In this document: positions 41,689 through 49,618 of the stretch, in pieces
Position numbering within the stretch: position 1 is the first letter of the stretch
Layout of the letters: each line of letters begins with the position of its first letter
Assembly: GCA_030533405.1 (NCBI GenBank)
Contig: JAUNJF010000014.1
Location: 16,004-80,003, forward strand
Direction: 5' to 3'
From: Eubacteriales bacterium
GTDB lineage: Bacteria > Bacillota > Clostridia > Lachnospirales > Lachnospiraceae
Length of the DNA stretch: 64,000 bases
Notes under the pieces: generated by a model
Database searches by the model: none
What the model saw: the letters and a program-made list of their open reading frames with translations, nothing else
What the model was told of the DNA's origin: nothing
Made by a program: the position numbers and the translations under genes

Positions 41689-42912
41689 CTATCCTTTCAA
41701 CAATTTTTCAATCTGTTTTGCCAATATCAAGGCCATTAATGGTGGAACAGCATTTCCAATCTGCGTAGTCACTCTACCTACTCCACCTCTGAACTCAAAC
41801 CAATCAGGAAACGATTGTATTCTTGCACCCTCTCTGGGTGTTAATGCTCTATTTTGAGAATAATGTATACATCTTAACCCTGATGGTGCTGTCATATTAT
41901 TCGTTATAGTAGGTGCTGGTATATTTTCAATCAATCTGCCATATGTATTCTTATAACCAGAAGTCAATTTGTATTTTTTATCAATTACTCCTGATTGAAC
42001 CAATTTATTGAATTCTTCCTTGCCTTCTCCCTGTTTAACATTTTGAATCACAGTCCTTATCTTGTCCCCGTATACTCCACAATAATGTTCCGTCAACACA
42101 TTGTTATCCCCTCTCATCAATCGTTGATATTCATTTTGAGGCTGTGATGTATAATTTGTAATATTTTGATTTTCCAAAACCACCGGCAAATCCGATATAG
42201 CATCTTTAATAGAAAGTTTGTCATTCTTAATTGCAGTTGGATACTTCCATTCTATATCTAAATCCTTTCTTATTCCAACAACAAAAACTCTCTCCCTATT
42301 CTCTGGCACACCATAATCTACCGTATTAAGAACCTCACAACTAATATTGTACCCCAAATCATCTGTTATAAACGCAAATTTTTCTTTAATAATGTCAATT
42401 ATTTTTCTCCCATATCCTTCCACAACAGGATACTTTCTTTCACTTCCTGTTTCCTTATTCTTCTTCTTCTCGTATACTATATTCCCCTCACTATCTGTCT
42501 TATAGAAGGTTTCTCTCATCGAAAGCATTCCTTTGACATTCTCAAAAAGAAAAATCTTAGGTTTTGCAATACTTAAAATTCTTAAATATTCTTCATATAA
42601 TGTTGCCTTTTCATCAAACACCCTCTGTCCTACTGTACTAAAAGACTGGCAAGGAGGACCTCCAATAATTAAATCTACTGGCTCATCTCCTATTAATTTC
42701 TCAATTCTCTCCTTATTCAAAAGTTTTATATCTTCATTTAACATTGTTATATCTGGAAAATTTGCTTCAAACGCCTCAGCTGCATATGGATCTATTTCGT
42801 TTGCAAAAACAAAAGAATTCTTTCTGTTTCTTACAAATCTATTCTGTTTTGTTCTGTAATAGAATCCAAAGGTTAACCCTCCTGCACCCGAAAATAAATC
42901 TATAATTCTCAT
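41689..42912 (-). CDS. DNA (cytosine-5)-methyltransferase B
   Basis: 407 residues. Motif I IDLFSGAGGLTFGF (4-17), motif IV GGPPCQSFSTVGQR with catalytic Cys88, motif VI FENVKGM (ENV 124-126), motif VIII ENRERVFVVGIRKD, a variable target-recognition region (about 230-320), motifs IX/X with LTPREGARIQSFPDWF and QIGNAVPPLMALILA. All catalytic motifs are intact. Together with methyltransferase A it probably protects the two strands of a non-palindromic site, or two sites. Start after AGGAGGATTT; 5 bp before the dual-ATPase gene. Confidence 0.95.
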   Translation of the reverse strand: MRIIDLFSGAGGLTFGFYYRTKQNRFVRNRKNSFVFANEIDPYAAEAFEANFPDITMLNEDIKLLNKERIEKLIGDEPVDLIIGGPPCQSFSTVGQRVFDEKATLYEEYLRILSIAKPKIFLFENVKGMLSMRETFYKTDSEGNIVYEKKKNKETGSERKYPVVEGYGRKIIDIIKEKFAFITDDLGYNISCEVLNTVDYGVPENRERVFVVGIRKDLDIEWKYPTAIKNDKLSIKDAISDLPVVLENQNITNYTSQPQNEYQRLMRGDNNVLTEHYCGVYGDKIRTVIQNVKQGEGKEEFNKLVQSGVIDKKYKLTSGYKNTYGRLIENIPAPTITNNMTAPSGLRCIHYSQNRALTPREGARIQSFPDWFEFRGGVGRVTTQIGNAVPPLMALILAKQIEKLLKG

Positions 42913-42944
42913 AAATCCTCCTGCCTTTGCTACTTATTTCAAAA

Positions 42945-44222
42945 TTATGCCATCATTCTTTTCTCAGTTTTGCGAACAATCACATGCTTTATATTTTCTT
43001 GTTCTTTCGCAAATTCCGCAATTGGCTCAGCAACCGCTAATGCCAATCTAACAGGAACTGCATTTCCAATCTGCTTATAAACCAAATCAAGTTTGGAATT
43101 CTCATTCCTTTTACTTGTTCCTCTACTAAATTCATACCAATCTGGAAAAGTCTGAATTCTAGCTATTTCTTTAACAGATAATCGTCTGTTATTCTCTTCT
43201 CCATCACTAAAAATATATCTGTCTTTTCCAACATGTTCCATAGGAGCTCCTGCCGGATGAATAGGAGCCTGTCGACCTGAAGCTTGAATCGTAAAGCTTG
43301 GCTGGGACCAATTCTTTTTTCTGTTTCGCGACATAAAAATAGTCGAATAAGAACCTACAAAATAATCTCCAGGATCCTCTTCCAAATCACCAATAGCATC
43401 TCGAAGTGTTACAACCTCTTCCAAACCTTCAACTCCATAACCATGAGTAGCCTCTGGGTGAACATATTCAAAATCAATATCATTACGCACCCCCACAAGA
43501 ATAACTCTCTCTCTTATCTGTGGTACTCCGTATTCTGCCGAATTAAGGAGCTTATGATATACCGTATAACCAGCAGCAGAAAAATCCTGAACTATCTGCT
43601 TAAACACTTCCCCTTTACCCAAAGTCATCATGCCTTTTACATTTTCAGCCACAAAAATCTTTGGTTTGCTCTGCATTAAGCAACGAATAAAATGAAGATA
43701 TAAAAAATTTCTTTCATCATCCACTAATCTTGGTCCTGCCTCCGAAAATCCAGGGCATGGGAAACCGCCAAGAACGATATCAGCTTGTGGAAATTCCTTT
43801 ATTTTTCTTATATCACTCTTATCCATATATATGTATTTTCCGGCATTTTGAGCATATGTCTCTCTTGCTTCATCAAAAATATCATTTACATATATAGTAT
43901 TGAAAACATTATTATTAATGTTCTCATCAAACACTCTTTTATCTGCAAATGCAGACTCCATTACATCTTCTCCCATAACAGCCTTCAATCCAGCTAATTC
44001 AAAACCTAGATCAAGTCCTCCACAACCAGAAAACAGCGACAACAGATTCCATTTATTAGGATCATACTGAAGTTTATCAAATTCAATTTCCTCACTACAA
44101 TCTGCAAATGCCTGTCTTTCTTGTTCAATTTTTTCATTAAGAAGTTTTTTTACTTCATCTACTTTATAATCAGGAGCAGGCTTAAACTTACCTCTCCCTC
44201 GTTCTTCCAATATTACAGCCAT
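42945..44222 (-). CDS. DNA (cytosine-5)-methyltransferase A
   Basis: 425 residues. An N-terminal helical extension of about 55 residues, then motif I LLSLFSGCGGLDLGFELAG (60-78), motif IV GGFPCPGFSEAGPR with catalytic Cys156, motif VI AENVKGM (193-199), motif VIII QIRERVILVGVRND, and motif X QIGNAVPVRLALAVAEPI. It differs clearly from methyltransferase B in the recognition region, so the two read different sequences or strands. The recognition site cannot be read from the sequence. Start after AGAGGTGAAAAC, 10 bp after the nuclease gene. Confidence 0.95.
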   Translation of the reverse strand: MAVILEERGRGKFKPAPDYKVDEVKKLLNEKIEQERQAFADCSEEIEFDKLQYDPNKWNLLSLFSGCGGLDLGFELAGLKAVMGEDVMESAFADKRVFDENINNNVFNTIYVNDIFDEARETYAQNAGKYIYMDKSDIRKIKEFPQADIVLGGFPCPGFSEAGPRLVDDERNFLYLHFIRCLMQSKPKIFVAENVKGMMTLGKGEVFKQIVQDFSAAGYTVYHKLLNSAEYGVPQIRERVILVGVRNDIDFEYVHPEATHGYGVEGLEEVVTLRDAIGDLEEDPGDYFVGSYSTIFMSRNRKKNWSQPSFTIQASGRQAPIHPAGAPMEHVGKDRYIFSDGEENNRRLSVKEIARIQTFPDWYEFSRGTSKRNENSKLDLVYKQIGNAVPVRLALAVAEPIAEFAKEQENIKHVIVRKTEKRMMA

Positions 44223-44232
44223 GTTTTCACCT

Positions 44233-45114
44233 CTAATTTATTCTATCCGTTCCAGCGTTATTATCATCTATATCATCTGTATTCTTGATGTTAAGCTGTT
44301 TCATATAATGCAATAATCGATTTGCAACTTCATTGCCCTTAACAGTCAATGGTTTGTCATATACTAATTTAGGCACTAATTTATTATCTTCAGCATCCCA
44401 AAGAACTTGAACAGATAAAGGTCTGTCTCCATCCCACTTTTCTGCAAAAGAACGATAATTCAATGCTTTACATGCAAAGTAAATATCTGGGTGCATCATA
44501 ACATATTCTTCAATCGGAACCATTTTATCAATCACTTCTTGAGCAGAATTAATGTTTTCGTCCATCAAAATATAATTTGCAACACCACTATTCTCAATTA
44601 CTTGACCAGCAACCGTAGCATTTCTTTTATCTTCAGATAAATTACCACCCGCATATACATCAATAACCTGTTCATCAGTTAAAAGCATTTTTCCTGACAA
44701 GTCTCCACTACTTTTATTCAACAATTCGAACTTCCAACCTAGTGTAATTGCACCCTTTTCAGTTCGCTTGAATTTATTCTTGTATATCAGCATTCTTTCA
44801 GCAAATCTATCACTAATTGCTGTGGTTGATTGCTCTATTATATTTGCCCAGTCGTTGCCAAATAGTTGCTCTGCTCTTTCAGCACTCATCTTGTTCTCTA
44901 TAAAATCAGCATTTTCCTTTTTGTATGAAATCTTTATCTCAATTTCATCTAATTCCGATTTTGCCTGAATATAAATGTCAGTCTTAGGTTCTCCTTTATG
45001 GCAGGTTGGTTTTCCAGAAAGAACTACAGAATAATTCTTACCTTGAAAAACAAATTGAGTGCCTACTGACATAAATGCTAATATTCTTCTTTCTGCATCT
45101 CCAAAATCTCCCAT
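44233..45114 (-). CDS. Probable type II restriction endonuclease (PD-(D/E)XK)
   Basis: 293 residues. The segment HKGEPKTDIYIQAKSELDEI followed by EIKISYKKENADF has the order P-K-T-D46 ... E59-I-K61 of the PD-(D/E)XK nuclease core, with the two strands and spacing typical of restriction enzymes; ADFIENK after it is common in the helix that follows. The C-terminal part (ALNYRSFAEKWDGDRPLSVQ, then LTVKGNEVANRLLHYM) is likely to contribute target reading. It stands directly upstream of the two methyltransferase genes, with 10-bp gaps on each side. The start follows AGGAGGTCAGTT. No close family is recognised; assignment rests on motif and context. Confidence 0.75.
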   Translation of the reverse strand: MGDFGDAERRILAFMSVGTQFVFQGKNYSVVLSGKPTCHKGEPKTDIYIQAKSELDEIEIKISYKKENADFIENKMSAERAEQLFGNDWANIIEQSTTAISDRFAERMLIYKNKFKRTEKGAITLGWKFELLNKSSGDLSGKMLLTDEQVIDVYAGGNLSEDKRNATVAGQVIENSGVANYILMDENINSAQEVIDKMVPIEEYVMMHPDIYFACKALNYRSFAEKWDGDRPLSVQVLWDAEDNKLVPKLVYDKPLTVKGNEVANRLLHYMKQLNIKNTDDIDDNNAGTDRIN

Positions 45115-45124
45115 AACTGACCTC

Positions 45125-45598
45125 CTAATAGTATTTTCTACAAATATCTTCTTTAGCTACACTATCAAATGAGTTAACTTGTAATTCCCCCACATCAACT
45201 GCATTTGCTTTTATATACTCAAACAAGTCTGGATAATTCTCTAAATAATAGTACATCTGAGGACATACAAATTTAGGATTGAATTTACGAAGTTCATCCA
45301 AACTTATTTCTTTTGTCATTTGAAAGGATAGAACTGGCATAGCATACTCATGTCTCGTAAGAAAATCGTCTACTCTTGCACAAACCTCATCATCCTCCCG
45401 ATACTGCTCTTTCCATGTGTTGATGTTAATCTTACGCCCCAAATGAATTTTTCCGACAATCATTTTCATAGGGCTACTGACATACATATATGCCATTATC
45501 TCCTCATCTGGAAATGTTCTTCTATATTCGTATATTTTGCTTCCATCTTTTATTCTATTAAACCACTCGGGCTTAAAGCTTAATAACATTGTTCTCAT
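45125..45598 (-). CDS. ASCH/PUA-like domain protein, first gene of the R-M operon
   Basis: 157 residues. LLSFKPEWFNRIKDGSKIYE followed by YRRTFPDEEI, YMYVSSPMKMIVGKIHLGR and a C-terminal helical part matches the ASCH pattern (kPe....I..G.K..E.R...p......Y.s.P...ivG). ASCH and related PUA-like folds bind nucleic acid or modified bases, so it may read methylated DNA, or be a small regulator of the operon. It is the promoter-proximal gene, 10 bp before the nuclease gene. Start ATG 45598 has a modest site (AGGATGATTCAGTA). Confidence 0.7.
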   Translation of the reverse strand: MRTMLLSFKPEWFNRIKDGSKIYEYRRTFPDEEIMAYMYVSSPMKMIVGKIHLGRKININTWKEQYREDDEVCARVDDFLTRHEYAMPVLSFQMTKEISLDELRKFNPKFVCPQMYYYLENYPDLFEYIKANAVDVGELQVNSFDSVAKEDICRKYY

Positions 45599-45746
45599 TA
45601 CTGAATCATCCTAAAGCGTTATTTATCATACGGTATGTCGCTGTTTCCCACTACCTAAATTTTACACTTTTAGCAGTCCAAAAAAACGGTCTTCTAACTC
45701 AAATCAACCAATTTTCTTAATTATATCACCCTCATTGGTCAAAATA
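45599..45746 (-). promoter_or_regulatory. Probable promoter region of the R-M operon
   Basis: The 150 bp between the mob terminator and the operon contain a minus-strand TATAAT (45726-45721) and a CATACGGTATG inverted repeat near 45628-45638. No well-spaced -35 was found, which may point to an activator. Low certainty. Confidence 0.35.
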
Positions 45747-45791
45747 GGGCACAACAAACCCATAATATATTATTTTATGATAATTGTGCCC
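45747..45791. terminator. Terminator between mob and the R-M operon
   Basis: GGGCACAA with TTGTGCCC around an AT-rich loop, with CTTTTTT on the plus side and TATTTTG on the minus side. It ends the mob transcript, whose stop is at 45819. Confidence 0.75.
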
Positions 45792-45818
45792 TTTTTTCAA
45801 TAGATACCAGTTAAAAAC

Positions 45819-47462
45819 TCACCTTCTGAAAACCCTCTCAACCACCTGTTCCATCTTCTCCAAGAACATCTCTAGAATAGTTTTTCCTTTAATCGTAAAC
45901 TGCTTCATAAACTCATATGCCTGTTCCAATTTATACCTTAACTGCCTATTCTCCTGCTTTAACGCTTCATTCTCCATCGCTATCTTAAGACTTTGCTCTC
46001 GAAGCTCGTAATGTGCTCCCAGCGGATCGTTAGCAAACATCTTAGCTATGCGTTCTAATTCCTGTGCCTTTCGTTCTAGCATCAGCACATTCGCTTCCTT
46101 ATCTTCCATTACCTCTATTGCTATCTTAGCACGCATAACAGCATCCTGTTCTTCAGCTTTAGCCTTTTCTAACACCGCTCTTGAATCGTCTATATCTTCG
46201 GTCAAGCTTTCAGATTCTCTTTTCTTATCTGTAATCTCTGTATTCAGTTCATCTAATCTTTGGTTTGCAACTCCAATACTATCAACAACCTTTTCCAAGT
46301 CAGTCATTTTTACTGCCATCACTCGTTTATAGTCATCTATGCCATCTGACAATGCCTTATATGTGTTTGTCATAGAGTTCACCTTTTGCTCAACATTCAC
46401 ATATTCTTGTTGCTTTTCAGCTAATTCTTCTTTGGTAACCCCTACCAATTCTTGACTCTCACGCAGTTCTTGATTTGTTTGTGCAAGCTCTCGCTTTTCT
46501 ACTTCTACCTCACTTTTTATTTCATTCAACTTCTCTTTTTCTCTATCAGCAGCATTAGAATAAAAATCACGTCTAAACTCTGCCCGTTCCTGCATCAGTT
46601 CTGCTTCTTCTGCTCGTTTAGCTGCCATTTCACGTCTATAATCAGATAAGAGCAAATTGCCACGCGGATTAGAACCTTTATAAAGTCGTTCCCAACCATA
46701 TCGTTCTTCCATCATCGCCTGCAAAACCATTTTCTGTTCTTCGACCCAGTCCACACCACCAAATGATACTCGTTTCTTTTGCGCTACCTTTTCGCCTTTT
46801 TCATTTGTCTGCCACACCAGATTTCCATCTTTATCCGTAGCTTGCGCATCCTTTGTATAATAACCCATACCCTCAAATGCTTTTGTAAATGCATTCTGAA
46901 CGGAACACCCTCGCTTCATATTTCTTACATACGGTATATATGTCATATGAACATGGGGAGAATTCTCGTCCCCATGATAGGCAGCTTCGTATATTACAAG
47001 ACCACTTTCAAATGGTGGCTCCCAGTCAGGATCACTCATGTTTTCTTCTGTAACCATACATATGTTAGGCTGTTGCAAAATATAAACCATAAAATCTTTC
47101 AACAATTCTTCAGCCTTTTTTGCATCCTCAGGATTCAAATCAAAACCTGTATCCATCATATCGCCAATCTGCCATATAATTTCATACAAAGGCTTTTTCT
47201 TCTTGTCCTGCATTATTTTGTCGTAGTAGGTTGCAGGCGCACGCTCACCCCTGCTCTTCTTAATTTGAATCCCTCTCCATTTTTGATAGGACTCCTCAAA
47301 CAACTTCTCATAAATCTGTTTAAGTGAAAACTCTCCACATCTAAAAATAAAATTATCACCCAGTCTGCTCACGTCTGAATTTGGTGGAATATGCTCTCTT
47401 CTGTTATGCGATAGATTTGGAATACTCTCCATCGCGCCACTAATTGTTTTCTTCTTTGCCAT
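45819..47462 (-). CDS. MobV (Mob/Pre) family relaxase
   Basis: 547 residues from ATG 47462, which follows AAAAGGAGGAGATTTTG. The catalytic histidine motif YEAAYHGDENSPHVHMTYIP (about 183-202) fits HxDExxPHxH of Mob/Pre relaxases, and HNRREH near the N-terminus is the family's first motif. The C-terminal 270 residues are a long coiled coil (RAEEAELMQERAEFRRD onward). The protein nicks at oriT and leads the strand into a helper conjugation channel. The probable oriT lies just upstream (47583-47637). Confidence 0.9.
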   Translation of the reverse strand: MAKKKTISGAMESIPNLSHNRREHIPPNSDVSRLGDNFIFRCGEFSLKQIYEKLFEESYQKWRGIQIKKSRGERAPATYYDKIMQDKKKKPLYEIIWQIGDMMDTGFDLNPEDAKKAEELLKDFMVYILQQPNICMVTEENMSDPDWEPPFESGLVIYEAAYHGDENSPHVHMTYIPYVRNMKRGCSVQNAFTKAFEGMGYYTKDAQATDKDGNLVWQTNEKGEKVAQKKRVSFGGVDWVEEQKMVLQAMMEERYGWERLYKGSNPRGNLLLSDYRREMAAKRAEEAELMQERAEFRRDFYSNAADREKEKLNEIKSEVEVEKRELAQTNQELRESQELVGVTKEELAEKQQEYVNVEQKVNSMTNTYKALSDGIDDYKRVMAVKMTDLEKVVDSIGVANQRLDELNTEITDKKRESESLTEDIDDSRAVLEKAKAEEQDAVMRAKIAIEVMEDKEANVLMLERKAQELERIAKMFANDPLGAHYELREQSLKIAMENEALKQENRQLRYKLEQAYEFMKQFTIKGKTILEMFLEKMEQVVERVFRR

Positions 47463-47582
47463 CAAAATCTCCTCCTTTTATCTGTCTAGTGGGTATGTAA
47501 AATTCACCAAACCATTCGTCTAGGAGCAGTCCTTTTAACTTTCTTTGGGCAGATTCAAAAGTGCTATTTCCTAAAGTAATGT

Positions 47583-47637
47583 CCCCTTATTGTTTTGGGA
47601 AATCCCAAAAACAAACGGGGCAAGCGTGCGCCGCTTG
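47583..47637. other. Probable oriT
   Basis: The 195-bp gap upstream of the relaxase gene contains nested inverted repeats: CCCC/GGGG outside, TTGTTTTGGG/CCCAAAAACAA inside (47590-47614), and an adjacent CAAGCG/CGCTTG (47621-47637). Relaxase origins of MobV plasmids have this layout and location. The nick site is not predictable here. Confidence 0.6.
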
Positions 47638-47660
47638 AGCACTCATATTAATAACTTTTA

Positions 47661-48050
47661 TCAGTGCCAAACCTTAACAACATCAACCATAACCATCTCC
47701 TCTGCCATCATTCTTGCCTGCATTCGTAACTGATACATTTCCCAAAAGGAATCTCTCTGCTTCGGCTTATGTTGACTGAGCCATTCGCTTTCTATATCAT
47801 CCAGTAACTCATATGCTAATTCATTTACCATGCACGCCTTATCTTGCAACTCACCAAATCGTAGCAAAGCATGGTAACGAATCGGATAGTTTGCTTTCAT
47901 ATGATCAACCCATAAAAGACCATATTTGCCAATATCACCAAGCTGCTCTTTTTCAGTCGGAATACTATCTAATTTGGGATAAAAAATCCCATCTACTTCC
48001 TCATATTCCACACCTAATTTTTCAAATATTGTTTGTTCTTCAATGCTCAT
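47661..48050 (-). CDS. TnpV-like element protein
   Basis: 129 residues from ATG 48050, following AAAGGATGATTTTT. IGKYGLLWVDHMKANYPIRY, then LLRFGELQDKACMVNELAYE and RMQARMMAEEMVMVDVV resemble TnpV proteins (IG.yG.....YLKEhr...Y..LL.sGkL...L.evd..A) found on mobilizable elements of Clostridia. Function unknown; probably DNA-associated. Lies between the RepA-like ATPase and oriT. Confidence 0.7.
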   Translation of the reverse strand: MSIEEQTIFEKLGVEYEEVDGIFYPKLDSIPTEKEQLGDIGKYGLLWVDHMKANYPIRYHALLRFGELQDKACMVNELAYELLDDIESEWLSQHKPKQRDSFWEMYQLRMQARMMAEEMVMVDVVKVWH

Positions 48051-48078
48051 AAAAATCATCCTTTCAAAATACATTTTC

Positions 48079-48118
48079 AAGACCGCAACACCGCAGACAA
48101 TTAGGTAATTGCGGTCTT
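48079..48118 (-). other. Intercistronic hairpin
   Basis: Perfect 10-bp arms AAGACCGCAA/TTGCGGTCTT between the RepA-like gene and tnpV. No T-tract on either side, so it is perhaps an mRNA processing or stability element. Confidence 0.45.
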
Positions 48119-48186
48119 ATATACAACAGATAAAGAATGCAATTTAAGTCTACAAAATTCTAACACCTTGCAGTGTTGCGCCCTTA

Positions 48187-49164
48187 TCATTTTTGAATGT
48201 CGCTTAAATCCCAGTACCAGTTGTTATTTATACGCTTCGCCTTAATTCCTAGTTCCTTTTTAGCACTTTCCAAAGTTCTCTTTGAAATGCCCTCTTCTTC
48301 TGCCATAGCAACAATCTCATTACTAAGCATTTTTACATCTGGTCCTGATAATTCTCGCAGTAGTTTTTTCGCAGACTCTAATTTACTAGCCTTTGGCACC
48401 ATTTCGCCAAGCACCTCATCTGCAGTAATATCATAATCTCCACACCACACAAATCCATTTTCTGTTAGTTCAAAAGCCTTAGAATGTCCAAATGGTGCCA
48501 GATTATTTTTTATCTGTACAACTGCTCTCATATTGTCATTTCCCTGAATCCTACCAACTAGCACTACACTTCTTGCTACTGCAAAGAAATCAATAGAACC
48601 CATTCCTCTATATGCAGCCTTGTTTCCACCTGCCTTATTCATATGACCGATAAGAACAATTGCACATCCAGTTCGTTCCGCTAACGCACCTAATTTCTTG
48701 GTCATATCTCTTGCTTCATTTGCACGATTCATGTCCGTACCACTACCCAAATACGCTTGGATTGGATCAAGTATCAAAAGCTTTGCACCCGTCTTTTCAA
48801 TCGCCTGCTCTAATCGCTCATCAATCATAGAAATAGATTTCTCACTTTCATCTATAATACTGATACGATTACAGTCTGCATTTGCTGATTCCAATCGTGG
48901 TTTCACAGTATCCGCTAACCCATCCTCAGCCGTTTGATAAATGACATTTATAGGGGCATCTAACAGCATATCTTCATCTAAACCCTCACCTCTAGATAAT
49001 CTAGCAGCAATGTTTAATATTAGCGTACTTTTTCCATCTCCAGGATCACCTTGAATAATCGTGAGTTTCCCATATGGAATAAATGGATACCACAGCCATT
49101 TAATCTCACTTGCCTCAACCTCTGACATTTGTATAATTTTAAGTGTTGTCTTCTGTTCTTCCAT
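48187..49164 (-). CDS. RepA-like AAA/RecA-fold ATPase
   Basis: 325 residues from ATG 49164, about 8 nt after GAGGTG. RecA-type core: Walker A IIQGDPGDGKSTL (about 36-48), YQTAEDGL, Walker B LLILDPIQAYLG, then CAIVLIGHMNK. The C-terminal 80 residues form a winged-helix-like part (NEIVAMAEEEGISKRTLESA, then RINNNWYWDL). Relatives are plasmid RepA helicases and element ATPases. It overlaps mobC by 26 bp. A role in replication of the excised circle or in mobilization is inferred. Confidence 0.87.
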   Translation of the reverse strand: MEEQKTTLKIIQMSEVEASEIKWLWYPFIPYGKLTIIQGDPGDGKSTLILNIAARLSRGEGLDEDMLLDAPINVIYQTAEDGLADTVKPRLESANADCNRISIIDESEKSISMIDERLEQAIEKTGAKLLILDPIQAYLGSGTDMNRANEARDMTKKLGALAERTGCAIVLIGHMNKAGGNKAAYRGMGSIDFFAVARSVVLVGRIQGNDNMRAVVQIKNNLAPFGHSKAFELTENGFVWCGDYDITADEVLGEMVPKASKLESAKKLLRELSGPDVKMLSNEIVAMAEEEGISKRTLESAKKELGIKAKRINNNWYWDLSDIQK

Positions 49165-49618
49165 CAAATTCACCTCTTTCTATTTTGTTCATGCACTGCC
49201 TTAGATTCTGCAATTTCTTTTCTGCGCTATATCTCTTTCGAATAATATCAATCCGATCTAACAGCAACTCAGAAATTTCTTCCCTATTATCCTTTGCTTC
49301 CAACTCATAACCTTGTAATATTTCTAGCATTGTTCGAATCGGAGTTAACAATTCTTCTTCCATCTCAGATATGCTTTGCAACCTTTCTAGCTCCGTTTCA
49401 ATATGCTGAAGATTTTTTCGAAAGGTTAGCATCATCAACGGATTACCTACTGTCACAATTTTCTGATGAAGCACACTATGAACAAGGTAATCCTGCTTAC
49501 TTTGAAATCCCGAAAGTTTCACGCGATTATCTAGTTCATCGCGTTCCTCTGGAGAAACACGAAATGCAACCACAACATTTCTCCAGCGATTCTTATCGTC
49601 TTTATTCTTTTTTGACAT
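49139..49618 (-). CDS. MobC-like relaxosome protein
   Basis: 159 residues. The N-terminal ribbon-helix-helix VVVAFRVSPEERDELDNRVK followed by SGFQSKQDYLVHSVLHQKI matches MobC-type accessory proteins that bind oriT and assist the relaxase. A helical C-terminal half carries many charged residues. It overlaps the integrase stop by 17 bp and the ATPase start by 26 bp, so all three are cotranscribed. Confidence 0.82.
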   Translation of the reverse strand: MSKKNKDDKNRWRNVVVAFRVSPEERDELDNRVKLSGFQSKQDYLVHSVLHQKIVTVGNPLMMLTFRKNLQHIETELERLQSISEMEEELLTPIRTMLEILQGYELEAKDNREEISELLLDRIDIIRKRYSAEKKLQNLRQCMNKIERGEFDGRTEDNT

